From: Asticcacaulis excentricus CB 48
Lineage (GTDB): Bacteria; Pseudomonadota; Alphaproteobacteria; Caulobacterales; Caulobacteraceae
Assembly: GCF_000175215.2 (NCBI RefSeq)
Contig: NC_014816.1
Location: 1,485,001-1,549,000 of the forward strand
Direction: 5' to 3'
DNA: 64,000 bases
The position numbers and the translations under genes were made by a program. Of the stretch, positions 26,298 to 34,637 are shown piece by piece. The notes beneath the pieces were generated by a model, which saw only the letters and a list, made by a program, of their open reading frames with translations, ran no database searches and was not told the DNA's origin. How positions within the stretch are numbered: position 1 is the first letter of the stretch; every line of letters starts with the position of its first letter.

Positions 26298-27374
26298 ATG
26301 CGTTTGTCGCCACCTCGTCAGTCCGTCCTGAGACGCCTACTTCTGCGTCAGGTCTTGCGCCTGCCCTTCTCCGTACTGAAATTCCTGTCTGGCGGCGGCA
26401 TTGTGCACGTGGACGGGCGCACGCTCGATACGCAGATCTCCTTCCTATGGAGGACTTTTTTCGCGCGTCCGGATAAGCGCACACCTCTGAGCCTTGTCGG
26501 CACCTCGGTCGAAGGGGCGCGCGAAGACTGGCAGGAGGCAGCCGCCCTGATGAGCGTGGGGTCTGAGGTTCGGGTGAAGATCGAAGCCGTCGGCGATGGC
26601 GGGCTGATCAACGGCCAACTGGTTCGGCCGCAGCGTATCGACCACAATTCCTATTTACTGGTGTTGTTCCACGATGGTGGAGGGGTGCTGGGCGGTCCGG
26701 AACTCAGCCTCGCCTTTGCCAGCCTCCTGGCGCATGAGGCGCATTGTCCGGTGTTTTTGCCCGCCTACCGGTTGGCACCGGAACATCGTTTTCCGGCGGG
26801 GTATGACGACGCGCGCCTGGCCTGGGAGTGGGCGCTGGGTAATTTGGGTCGGTTGGGCGCGACGTCGGGCCAAGCGGCTATCGGCGGCATCGGCATGGGC
26901 GGCAATATGGCGGCGCGTCTGTGCCTCGATCTGCGACGCGATTTCAAGCCTCTGCCCGTGGCGCAGCTTTTGGTAACCCCTCTGCTTGACCTGTCAGACC
27001 CGAACCTCAAAACGAGCCCCTTCGCGCGGAGCTGGCCGATCAGCGCCGCTGATCTTGACCTCATGACTGGCCACTATGCCGGGGCCGGCACGGGCCTGAG
27101 CGACGTCGCCCTGTCGCCGCTACACGAAGAGGTGATCAATGGTCAGCCCAGGACCCTGATCGTCTCCGCCGGGCTCGATCCGCTGGCGGCACAGGCCGAA
27201 CGCTACGCCCTGCGTCTGAGAGAGGGCCGCACGCACATCCTCTATCGTCGCTATGACACCCTGCCTCTGGGTTTCCCGCTGTTTGCCGGGGTGGTTGATC
27301 ACGCTCAGACTGCCGTGCGCGATATGGCGGCGTTGTGGCGTGAACTGACCACGGACAACCCTGACTCGCCTTGA
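26298..27374 (+). CDS. alpha/beta-hydrolase-fold protein of the HSL lipase group, apparently inactive
   Basis: The fold is that of hormone-sensitive-lipase esterases: VDGRTLD near the N-terminus, the oxyanion block HDGGG (His125), YRLAPEHRFPAGYDDA, and SAGLDPL carrying the acid. The nucleophile elbow, normally GDSAGG, reads GIGMGG, with Gly199 in place of Ser. The catalytic His before GF is replaced by Leu324 (LPLGF). Two of three catalytic residues are gone while the rest of the frame is intact. It is probably a pseudoenzyme rather than a decaying gene. I chose the ATG at 26298, since the earlier TTG lies inside a repeat. A terminator follows. Confidence 0.75.
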   Translation: MRLSPPRQSVLRRLLLRQVLRLPFSVLKFLSGGGIVHVDGRTLDTQISFLWRTFFARPDKRTPLSLVGTSVEGAREDWQEAAALMSVGSEVRVKIEAVGDGGLINGQLVRPQRIDHNSYLLVLFHDGGGVLGGPELSLAFASLLAHEAHCPVFLPAYRLAPEHRFPAGYDDARLAWEWALGNLGRLGATSGQAAIGGIGMGGNMAARLCLDLRRDFKPLPVAQLLVTPLLDLSDPNLKTSPFARSWPISAADLDLMTGHYAGAGTGLSDVALSPLHEEVINGQPRTLIVSAGLDPLAAQAERYALRLREGRTHILYRRYDTLPLGFPLFAGVVDHAQTAVRDMAALWRELTTDNPDSP

Positions 27375-27379
27375 TAGAA

Positions 27380-27406
27380 GCGGTCTCTTTGCGGGACCGC
27401 ATTTTT
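27380..27406 (+). terminator. rho-independent terminator
   Basis: Stem GCGGTC / GACCGC (27380-27400) followed by ATTTTT, six bases after the hydrolase stop. Confidence 0.85.
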
Positions 27407-27412
27407 GAATGA

Positions 27413-27514
27413 ACCACAGATTACACAGATGCGATGCCGTCCAAAACGCGTCCATGAGAAAAGACAAGGGTTTGGAACCGACCTCTGATTAAAATAATCT
27501 GTGAAATCTATGGT
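27413..27514. repeat. inverted pair of ACCACAGATTACACAGAT-type motifs
   Basis: The left motif ACCACAGATTACACAGAT (27413-27430) is matched in reverse orientation by ACCATAGATTTCACAGAT (27497-27514), about 65 bases apart. A partial copy (GATTACACAGATG) lies near 23467. Function unknown. It occupies the gap between two converging genes. Confidence 0.5.
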
Positions 27515-27529
27515 CAAAGCTTCACAAGC

Positions 27530-29131
27530 CTACCCCGCCGGGGTGTAGTGGACCTGTGCACCCGGCCCAAGCGGCAGATCAAGCGCCACCCAGGCCGCCG
27601 TCAGGCCGATCCCCGCCACCATAAAACTCAAGGCGTAGGGCAGCATCAGGGCCAGCAGAGACCCTACGCCCATGCTCTTGTCCCAGCGTCGCGTGAAGGC
27701 CAAAATCAGCGGGAAGTAGGACATCAGCGGCGTCATAATATTGGTGTAGCTGTCGCCCATGCGGTAGGCGGCTGTGGTCATTTCAGGCGAAATACCGACC
27801 AGCATGAACATCGGCACCACCACGGGGGCCAGCGCCGACCACTTGGCCGAGGCCGAGCCGATAAACAGGTCGAGTATCGACGAGAACAGCAGCACGCTAA
27901 CCAGCAACAGCGGGGCGGGTAAATCCCATGCTTTGAGGATTTCCGCGCCATTGATGGCGGTGATCGGCCCCAGCCTTGACCAGTTAAACATGGCCACAAA
28001 GTGCGCAGCGAAAAAGGCAAACACTAAATAGGGCGCCAGCGAGCGTATCCCTTCGCCCATCATCTTCACCACGTCGTTGTCAGATGTGATGGTCCCGGCC
28101 GCGGTGCCAAAGGCGATGGCGGTGGCGATAAAAAGCAGAAAGAAGCCGGCAATTAGGGCGGCATAGAAGGGCTGAAGCTGCGCCGGACCCGTCGCGTCTT
28201 CGTTGATCAGCGGGGTATAGCCGGGCCACAGGGCCAGAGCCGCGAACCCGGCCACCACCAACACCGCAACGATCCCGGCGCGTTTCAGACCTTTTTTCTC
28301 AGCGGGTGTGATTTCAGATTTGGCCAGTTCGGCCTGAAGTTCGGTATCCGGTGAACCGCCCCATCTGCCCAGACGCGGCTCGACCACCTTATCGGTGATA
28401 AACCACGCCACCGGGGTGAACAGACAGACAATGGCGAGGATGAACCACCAGTTGCCGAGCGGATTCATCGTCCAGGCCGGATCAATAATGCGAGCAGCCT
28501 CCTGTGTGAAGCCGAACAGCAGCACGTCGATCTGTCCTGGCGTGATGTTGCCAGCATAGCCGCCCGACACAGCGGCAAAGGCAGCAGCAATCCCCACGAG
28601 CGGGTGCCGCCCGACCGAGGCGTAGATCAGCCCGGCCAGAGGGATAAACACGACATAAGCCGCATCCGACGCATGGTGCGACACCATGCCGGTAATGATC
28701 ACGCAAGGGGTCAGGATGGCACGCGGCGCATTGCGCAGGGATGAGCGGATCAGCGCTGAAAACAGTCCTGAGCGTTCGGCCACGGCGGCCCCGTACATGA
28801 CTACGACCACGACGCCTAACGGTGCAAAGCCGGTAAGGGTTTTGGGCATATCGACCAGTAACCGCCCGATGTTTTCAGCGGTAAACAGGCTGGTCGCCGT
28901 ATAGGTGACCACGCCATTGTCCAGCGTCGCCCAGTGCGGGGCTTCGTCGCCGTTATAGGGAATGGAGGCCGACCAGCTAAAATGCGCGCCGATGGTCGAA
29001 AGCACCATCAGCCCAAGGATGAGCCAAACAAAGATCATCACTGGGTCCGGCAGCAGATTTCCGGCCCTTTCGACCAGCCCCAGAAAGCCTTTGGAACGCC
29101 GTATGGCGTCTTGCGATTGCGGCTCGGTCAC
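27530..29131 (-). CDS. AbgT-family transporter
   Basis: Inner-membrane transporter of 533 residues. Family members import p-aminobenzoyl-glutamate or export sulfonamides. Signatures include LVERAGNLLPDPVMIFVWL, GFAPLGVVVVVMYGAAVAER, SHHASDAAYVVFIPLAGLIY, and GYAGNITPGQIDVLLFG in the hairpin that forms part of the substrate site. FIGSASAKWSALAPVVVPMF is in the second repeat. About ten membrane segments are visible. A large hydrophilic loop lies near residues 245-285. No folate catabolism genes are adjacent, so the substrate is not indicated by context. Confidence 0.9.
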   Translation of the reverse strand: MTEPQSQDAIRRSKGFLGLVERAGNLLPDPVMIFVWLILGLMVLSTIGAHFSWSASIPYNGDEAPHWATLDNGVVTYTATSLFTAENIGRLLVDMPKTLTGFAPLGVVVVVMYGAAVAERSGLFSALIRSSLRNAPRAILTPCVIITGMVSHHASDAAYVVFIPLAGLIYASVGRHPLVGIAAAFAAVSGGYAGNITPGQIDVLLFGFTQEAARIIDPAWTMNPLGNWWFILAIVCLFTPVAWFITDKVVEPRLGRWGGSPDTELQAELAKSEITPAEKKGLKRAGIVAVLVVAGFAALALWPGYTPLINEDATGPAQLQPFYAALIAGFFLLFIATAIAFGTAAGTITSDNDVVKMMGEGIRSLAPYLVFAFFAAHFVAMFNWSRLGPITAINGAEILKAWDLPAPLLLVSVLLFSSILDLFIGSASAKWSALAPVVVPMFMLVGISPEMTTAAYRMGDSYTNIMTPLMSYFPLILAFTRRWDKSMGVGSLLALMLPYALSFMVAGIGLTAAWVALDLPLGPGAQVHYTPAG

Positions 29132-29398
29132 CCTGCGCTCCGTTTTACTTTAAAACCTCAGGTTAGCGAAGGTTTTGCGTCTGTAAACCGGAACCAATGC
29201 GTGCAATCGATGGCAATTCACAAAAAAGATAAAGGAGATAAGGGACGATCTGCTTATCAGGCATCGGTCCACGCTCAATCACTTCTTTATCTCAGGGAAG
29301 AGGCGACTGAATGCCTACGCCATATATCCGTTCATGCTCGGTTCAGGCAGGCGGGATTAGTCTGTAATCAAAGGGATGGGGCACGACAGGAGACCGTT

Positions 29399-29827
29399 AT
29401 GAAACGCATAATGACTACGTCCTTGCTGGCTATGGTGGCTGGCTCCCTGCTTTTGGCTGATGTAGCGGCGGCACAACCGCGTGACCACGGGCGTTATGAT
29501 CGCCACGACCGACACGAGCGGTATGATCGCGATGATCGCGATGACAGATACGAACGCTATGACCGTTACGACGACCGGCGCGGACGCTACGACTCGTACC
29601 GCAGCTATGATCGCGGTCGCCAATATGGATGGCGCGAACGCTCCGAATGGCGTCGCGGCGGCTACGTGGCCTATCGTGACTGGGACCGGGGCTATGCCAT
29701 AGATTATCGCCGTCACCGCCACCTCTATGCCCCGCCGCGCGGTTATGAATGGCGGCAGGTCGATGACCGCTACGTGCTGGCGGCGGTAGCCACTGGCCTG
29801 ATCGCCGCGATTGTGCTCAGCAATTAA
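29399..29827 (+). CDS. RcnB-like small periplasmic protein with Arg/Tyr/Asp repeats
   Basis: After a signal peptide ending VAAAQ, residues 27-75 are low-complexity R-Y-D-R-H-D-type repeats. The C-terminal domain follows, carrying RRHRHLYAPPRGYEWRQVDD and the closing hydrophobic segment AAVATGLIAAIVLSN. This is the RcnB layout; Escherichia coli RcnB affects nickel/cobalt homeostasis. No metal transporter is adjacent, so metal function is inference. The ATG at 29399 follows AGGAGACC. The frame is open far upstream, but that part has no matching features. Confidence 0.8.
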   Translation: MKRIMTTSLLAMVAGSLLLADVAAAQPRDHGRYDRHDRHERYDRDDRDDRYERYDRYDDRRGRYDSYRSYDRGRQYGWRERSEWRRGGYVAYRDWDRGYAIDYRRHRHLYAPPRGYEWRQVDDRYVLAAVATGLIAAIVLSN

Positions 29828-29840
29828 GGCCTTGAATGAG

Positions 29841-29870
29841 AAACGGCGCTCAAATGGGGCGCCGTTTTTA
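29841..29870 (+). terminator. rho-independent terminator
   Basis: Stem AACGGCGC / GCGCCGTT with a loop of about 8-9 bases followed by TTTTA, 14 bases after the RcnB-like stop. Confidence 0.85.
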
Positions 29871-29934
29871 TCTCGTCCATATCCGCCATTGGTGCACAAC
29901 GCCGTTCGATGGAATTTCTTGGGACATCTGCTTT

Positions 29935-30170
29935 CACCTGTCAGCTCACCTAACTGCTTTCGCATGATGAGTACAGGCATCTGCAAAGGCGTCTCGCGAC
30001 TCACCCCGACTGGGGCGACCTGATCAAGGGCGGCGGCGGCGTGGGCGCCACTTATTACTGGATCAGATCAGACCCGACCAGAAAACTCTGACGCTGGTTG
30101 TCTATCCCAAATCGAAGAAGGATTTCTGACGGACAGTAAAGTCGCCACTCTGGCACAATTGGTGAAGGCG
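29935..30170 (+). pseudogene. decayed RelE/HigB-type toxin
   Basis: Three reading frames together spell a RelE-superfamily toxin. One frame gives DEYRHLQRRLATHPDWGDLI then KGGGGVGATYYWIRSD, another gives TLVVYPKSKKDF, and a third gives LTDSKVATLAQLVKAL. Intact relatives have about 15 residues (RK-RWA-x-GRGKRGG type) between GGGG and the YYWI strand, absent here. So there is an internal deletion plus at least two frameshifts. A stop (TAA at 29951) also interrupts the N-terminal part. Confidence 0.7.
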
Positions 30171-30187
30171 CTATGGTGTACGAGCCA

Positions 30188-30451
30188 CTGCTTTTCCGAT
30201 CTGATACAAAGCCTCGGGGAGGCAGCAGAAATCACCGCCGGACGGGACGAACCCTCGCGCCGCCCGATGCCACGGCAACGAGGAAACAACTCGGTCCGTC
30301 GCAAAGCGAATTTGCGCGTCTAATGCACGTCAGAGTTAAGACCTTGCAAAACTGGGAACAACACCGCCTTAGACCCACTGGAGCGGGGGTCGCCTTGTTC
30401 AAGATTGTTTCTAAAGAGCCGGAAACGGCCCTGACAGCCCAGCAGGGTTAA
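30188..30451 (+). pseudogene. frameshifted HigA-type antitoxin
   Basis: The C-terminal two thirds is a clear helix-turn-helix antitoxin: LGPSQSEFARLMHVRVKTLQ, NWEQHRLRPTG, ALFKIVSKEPETAL. Its proper N-terminus (SDLIQSLGEAAEITAGRDEP) is present but in a different frame, so a frameshift near 30255-30270 splits the gene. An open frame beginning 30173 joins an unrelated leader to the HTH part. Position directly after the toxin remnant matches HigB-HigA order. Its stop overlaps the dxs stop by four bases. Confidence 0.7.
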
Positions 30452-32370
30452 AGCACCGCTGACTTGGCGATGTCGGCCTCGCTGAACCCCAGCGCCTTCA
30501 TGGCGGAAGCCGCAATTCCCTGCGCATCAAGGCCAGCATCAGCGTACATCTTTTCCGGCTTATCGTGATCCTGGAAGCGGTCCGGCAGGGTCAGGGTGCG
30601 GATTTTTAGACCGTTATCCAGCGCGCCCTCACCCGCCAGATAGTGCAGCACAAAGGCCCCGAAGCCGCCCATAGCGCCCTCTTCGACCGTAATCAAGCAT
30701 TCGTGGTGGCGCGCCAGTTGAAGGATCAGCTCCTTATCCAGCGGCTTGGCGAACCGCGCATCAGCCACCGTGGTCGAAAGCCCGCGCGCACCCAGCAGGT
30801 CGGCGGCTTTCAAAGCCTCCGGCAAGCGTGCCCCTAGCGACAGGATGGCCACCTTTGACCCTTCGCGCACGATACGCCCGCGCCCGATAGCCAGGGTTTC
30901 CGGTACGGCCGGGATTTCGACACCCACGCCTTCACCGCGCGGGTATCTGAACGCCGAGGGCCCGTCATCGTAGGCGGTGGCCGTGGCAATCATGCGCGCC
31001 AGTTCCGCCTCATCCGCGGCCGCCATTATCATCATACCAGGCAGCGTCCCCAGATAGCCGATATCGAACGTCCCAGCGTGCGTCGCCCCATCGGCCCCGA
31101 CCAGACCCGCGCGGTCGATGGCAAAGCGCACTGGCAGGTCCTGAAGCGCCACATCGTGCGCCACCTGATCGTACCCGCGTTGCAGGAAGGTCGAATAGAG
31201 CGCGCAAAACGGCTTCATGCCGTCCGCCGCCAGACCGGCCGCAAAGGTCACGGCATGCTGTTCGGCGATACCGACGTCATAGCAACGCGTCGGAAACACC
31301 TCAGCAAAACGGTCAAGTCCCGTGCCCGACGGCATGGCGGCGGTGATGGCCACCACCTTCGGGTCGATCTGCGCCTGCTTAATCAGCTCGGCGGCAAAGA
31401 CTTCAGTATAGCTAGGGGCATTCGCCTTCGGCTTCGCCTGCTCACCGGTGATGACGTCGAATTTCGCGACGCCGTGATACTTGTCAGAGGCGGCTTCAGC
31501 GGGGGCATAACCCTTGCCCTTTTGCGTGACCACGTGCACCAGCACCGGGCGGTCGGTGATGTCGCGCACGCGCTTAAAGACCGACAAAAGGTTGTCCATA
31601 TCGTGCCCGTCGATGGGCCCGACATAATAAAAACCAAGTTCCTCAAAGAAGGTGCCACCGGTCACGTAGGTGCGCGAAAACTCCTCGCCTTTGCGCACCA
31701 TCTCAAACAGCGCACGCGGCAGGCGTTCGGCAACGCTCTTGCCAAAGCGGCGCACGGCTTGATAGGCGCCGCCGGAGACCAGATTGGCCAGATAGGCGCT
31801 CATTCCGCCGACCGGAGGCGCGATCGACATATCGTTATCGTTTAGAATAACCGTCAGATTCCTGGTAGTTTCTGCGGCATTGTTCATCGCCTCATAGGCC
31901 ATGCCGGCCGACATCGAACCATCGCCAATGACAGCCACGACCTTATTCGTCTCGCCCTTATGGTCACGCGCCGCGCAAAAACCCAATGCAGCCGAAATCG
32001 AGGTGGCCGCATGTGCCGCGCCAAACGGATCATAGGGGCTTTCCGAGCGTTTGGTGAAGCCGCTAAGGCCGCCGCCTTGGCGTAAGGATCGGATACGCTC
32101 GCGCCGTCCGGTCAGAATCTTGTGCGGATAGCACTGATGACCGACATCCCAAATCAGAATATCGCTGGGCGTTTCAAATACATGGTGCAGCGCTACGGTC
32201 AGCTCGACCACGCCCAGCGCCGAGCCCAGATGCCCCCCCGTCTTCGACACCACATCAATGGTTTCGGCGCGCACCTCGTCGGCCAGCGTCTTCAGCTCAG
32301 CGGCGGACAGATGGCGGATCGCTTCCGGGACCGTCAGCGTGTCCAGGACCGGCGTTTCGGGTTGTGGCAT
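30448..32370 (-). CDS. dxs: 1-deoxy-D-xylulose-5-phosphate synthase
   Basis: Condenses pyruvate and glyceraldehyde 3-phosphate, the entry step of the MEP isoprenoid pathway, using thiamine diphosphate. Key blocks are SKTGGHLGSALGVVELTVAL, DVGHQCYPHKILTGRR, AVIGDGSMSAGMAYEAMNNA (cofactor binding), VHVVTQKGKGYAPAE, and the transketolase part RCYDVGIAEQHAVTFAAGLA. About 640 residues is normal. I use the ATG at 32370 (MPQPETP). A start 12 codons earlier is possible. ispA, the downstream isoprenoid enzyme, lies upstream on the same strand beyond two hairpin repeats. Confidence 0.95.
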   Translation of the reverse strand: MPQPETPVLDTLTVPEAIRHLSAAELKTLADEVRAETIDVVSKTGGHLGSALGVVELTVALHHVFETPSDILIWDVGHQCYPHKILTGRRERIRSLRQGGGLSGFTKRSESPYDPFGAAHAATSISAALGFCAARDHKGETNKVVAVIGDGSMSAGMAYEAMNNAAETTRNLTVILNDNDMSIAPPVGGMSAYLANLVSGGAYQAVRRFGKSVAERLPRALFEMVRKGEEFSRTYVTGGTFFEELGFYYVGPIDGHDMDNLLSVFKRVRDITDRPVLVHVVTQKGKGYAPAEAASDKYHGVAKFDVITGEQAKPKANAPSYTEVFAAELIKQAQIDPKVVAITAAMPSGTGLDRFAEVFPTRCYDVGIAEQHAVTFAAGLAADGMKPFCALYSTFLQRGYDQVAHDVALQDLPVRFAIDRAGLVGADGATHAGTFDIGYLGTLPGMMIMAAADEAELARMIATATAYDDGPSAFRYPRGEGVGVEIPAVPETLAIGRGRIVREGSKVAILSLGARLPEALKAADLLGARGLSTTVADARFAKPLDKELILQLARHHECLITVEEGAMGGFGAFVLHYLAGEGALDNGLKIRTLTLPDRFQDHDKPEKMYADAGLDAQGIAASAMKALGFSEADIAKSAVL

Positions 32371-32421
32371 AAGCGGTGCACTCACAGGCCGGATCAGAAC
32401 CGGCAATGGTTTTGTTCGTCT

Positions 32422-32496
32422 CTAGTGTCCTGAATCTGAAATTCGCATTGGCCTGATATCGCCCTCTGGCGGATTTCAGATTCTACGGGATACTAG
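32422..32496. repeat. palindromic element, family B, copy 1
   Basis: A 75-base inverted repeat. The outer arms are CTAGTGTCC / GGGATACTAG. The inner arms are GAATCTGAAAT-T-CGC / GCG-G-ATTTCAGATTC, with GATATCG in the loop. It shares plan and ends with the next element at 32509, but the arm sequences differ in a paired manner. Confidence 0.75.
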
Positions 32497-32508
32497 CTAC
32501 TTATTGTA

Positions 32509-32586
32509 GCCAGTATCGTTTTGAATATGAAGTTCGCACAGTTGTCGATATCCGAATGAAGCGAACTTCATATTCACGATACTAGC
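32509..32586. repeat. palindromic element, family B, copy 2
   Basis: A 78-base inverted repeat. Outer arms are GCCAGTATCG / CGATACTAGC and inner arms GAATATGAAGTTCGC / GCGAACTTCATATTC, a perfect 15-base-pair stem. GATATC is again in the loop. It stands in tandem with copy 1 in the dxs-ispA gap. Both could be non-autonomous mobile elements or RNA-processing signals. Confidence 0.8.
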
Positions 32587-32673
32587 ATAACCGACATAAA
32601 ACTGCGGCAAGGTTTTGTCCAGTAGCGACGGCTTTCCGTTACTCTGCGCAGATCTCAGGGGAGAAACTCACAC

Positions 32674-33582
32674 TTAGCTCTGCCGCTTAAGCACAAAATC
32701 AACGCTATCGCGCAGAATGTCCGCATCAGTCCCGAAAACCTCCAGCCGTGCCTTACACTGTTCTGACAGGAGCCGCACCCGCGCCTTCGCCTCATCCAGT
32801 CCCAAAAGCGTGACGAAATTGGTCTTGCCCTTGGCCGCGTCCTTGCCACCCGCAGCCTTGCCCAGCAGGTCCGGATCGCCTTCGACGTCCAGAAGATCGT
32901 CGGCAATCTGATAGGCCAGACCCAGATCCTGCGCAAAATGGATCAGGGAATTGGCCTCTTTCTCTGGAGCATCGGCAATAATGATCGGAATCTCGAACGC
33001 ATGGACAATCAGGGCGCCGGTCTTCATACGCTGCATTCGCGCCACACCGCCCAGATCATCAGACACGCCGATCAGGTCGATCATCTGACCGCCGGCCATG
33101 CCCTGCGCCCCCGAAGCCAGAGCCAGCCGCGAGATCAGCTCCACCCGCACCCGCGGGTCTTCATGGGTATCTTCGGAAGCCAGAATCTCAAACGCCACTG
33201 TCTGAAGCGCATCCCCGGCCAGCACCGCCGTCGCCTCATCATAGGCGCGATGCACGGTAAGTTGCCCACGGCGGATATCGTCGTCGTCCATGCACGGCAG
33301 GTCGTCGTGCACCAGCGAATAAGCGTGGATACATTCCAGCGCGCACGCCGCCCTCAGCACTGCCTGAGAATCCGCATCGAACAGACGCCCGGTTTCCAGC
33401 GCAAAAAACGGTCGAAGCCGCTTGCCCGGCCCTAAAGCCGCATAGCGCATAGCCTCGGTCAGCCGCGACTCAAACCCCTCGGCGCGCGGCAAAAGCTCAT
33501 CGAGCGCCATGGTCACCAGATCGGCGGTCTCCTGCATCCGTTCATGCAGCGGCGGCAGGTCGGAATTGGCGGCGACCGGCAT
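32674..33582 (-). CDS. ispA: farnesyl/geranyl diphosphate synthase
   Basis: Chain-elongating prenyltransferase making farnesyl diphosphate from IPP and DMAPP. The first Asp-rich motif is DDLPCMDDDDIRRG and the second is QIADDLLDVEGD. GPGKRLRP binds IPP. The region before the first Asp motif (CIHAYSLVHDD) has the spacing of the short-chain bacterial type. The ATG at 33582 lies four bases after the xseB stop, indicating an xseB-ispA operon. A 30-codon upstream extension overlaps xseB and looks spurious. Confidence 0.93.
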   Translation of the reverse strand: MPVAANSDLPPLHERMQETADLVTMALDELLPRAEGFESRLTEAMRYAALGPGKRLRPFFALETGRLFDADSQAVLRAACALECIHAYSLVHDDLPCMDDDDIRRGQLTVHRAYDEATAVLAGDALQTVAFEILASEDTHEDPRVRVELISRLALASGAQGMAGGQMIDLIGVSDDLGGVARMQRMKTGALIVHAFEIPIIIADAPEKEANSLIHFAQDLGLAYQIADDLLDVEGDPDLLGKAAGGKDAAKGKTNFVTLLGLDEAKARVRLLSEQCKARLEVFGTDADILRDSVDFVLKRQS

Positions 33583-33586
33583 CACC

Positions 33587-33826
33587 TCAGTTGAACTCCG
33601 CCGGAGCCGTGCCTTCGACCTGACCGGTCTTGGACAAGGTGATCTTTTCGACCTGAAGGCGGGCGGCCTCAAGGCGCTCCTCGCACAAGGCCTTCAGCGC
33701 AGCACCGCGTTTATAAAGTTCCAGAGACTTTTCCAGCGGGGCCTGACCAGACTCAAGCTCCGCCACGATGCGCTCAAGCTGGGCCAGCGCGTCCTCAAAA
33801 GACAAAGTTTCGGCGGGTACGGTCAT
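33587..33826 (-). CDS. xseB: exodeoxyribonuclease VII small subunit
   Basis: A helical 79-residue subunit that packs around XseA. The family pattern is LSFEDALAQLERIVAELESG then PLEKSLELYKRGAALKALCE. AAAGG lies six bases before the ATG at 33826, with an alternative ATG one codon earlier. It is the first gene of the xseB-ispA pair. Confidence 0.92.
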   Translation of the reverse strand: MTVPAETLSFEDALAQLERIVAELESGQAPLEKSLELYKRGAALKALCEERLEAARLQVEKITLSKTGQVEGTAPAEFN

Positions 33827-33885
33827 CATTGGCCTTTCGTTACGCAATTAGGGTAAGGAGGAGGGTGGCGTTCAGCCAGGGCCAC

Positions 33886-34488
33886 TCAGGCGCGTCGCTC
33901 ATAGCGACGGCAGCCCCAGTACTTAAACCCCTGCTCGCACGTTTGGCTATAGCCTAATTTTCCCAATTCGAGCGAAATCATCCAGTTGAAATAGCCGTGG
34001 GCCAGAAGCAAGACGTCGTCACCCGTCTGCGCCTTGTCGTGCAGCAGGCGCGCGGCCGCCGCGGCGCGGGCCTCGGCCTGTTTGCGCGTTTCCTCGCCCG
34101 CATGGTGATTGAAGGCCCACCACCAGAAACGGGAAATCCCGCCCCAGTATTTAGGCGAAAAAGTCAGGAAGTTCGGAAAATTCGGCGGCGGCAAGGGCGC
34201 TTCGATAAATAGATCAAGCGACTCAAAAGGCTTGTCCTTGCAAACCGCGCGAGCCGTTTCAATGGAGCGTTGCAGGGTCGAGGAGTAGACATAGCCTGCC
34301 TCTTGTGCCCATTTGACCAGTTGTGGCGGCGGAATTTGCCCTTCCAGAAGCCCGGCCAGCGTATATCGCCCCCACCAGTCGCGATAACCGGCCGCCGTCA
34401 GCTTGACGCGCCGCGAAAGGGCCGGTTCGCCGTGCCGCACGAGGGTAATCGCCCCGTCTTGCTTCTGCGCTGTGCCGCTCTTGGCCAA
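33886..34488 (-). CDS. histidine phosphatase-superfamily protein
   Basis: Phosphoglycerate-mutase-like fold. The phosphohistidine block is LVRHGEPALSRR (RHGE). The second Arg/Glu region is SSTLQRSIETAR, and the later catalytic His is in LLLAHGYFNW. An aromatic-rich insertion (ISRFWWWAFNHHAGEETRK) separates the halves, as in membrane-proximal or lipid-related members. It has no signal peptide. It follows cfa on the same strand, so it may belong to the RpoE-linked lipid operon. The substrate is unknown. Confidence 0.85.
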   Translation of the reverse strand: MAKSGTAQKQDGAITLVRHGEPALSRRVKLTAAGYRDWWGRYTLAGLLEGQIPPPQLVKWAQEAGYVYSSTLQRSIETARAVCKDKPFESLDLFIEAPLPPPNFPNFLTFSPKYWGGISRFWWWAFNHHAGEETRKQAEARAAAAARLLHDKAQTGDDVLLLAHGYFNWMISLELGKLGYSQTCEQGFKYWGCRRYERRA

Positions 34489-34637
34489 ACCGCTGCCTCT
34501 CTGACAGGAATCGAAAACGATTCCCGCTCCGTTTTAGTGAGAGGTTTGGTAGCCCGCCCAATGGGGGGAGACAAGTGCTTAAATGCGTCCTGCACAGGCG
34601 GTATGGGACGCGCCGGACCGGCAAGATGCCGGGTAGT

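Noticed and set aside
27530..29131. AbgT gene as part of a folate-salvage operon
   Set aside because: No abgA/abgB-type peptidase genes are adjacent; only the transporter is supported.
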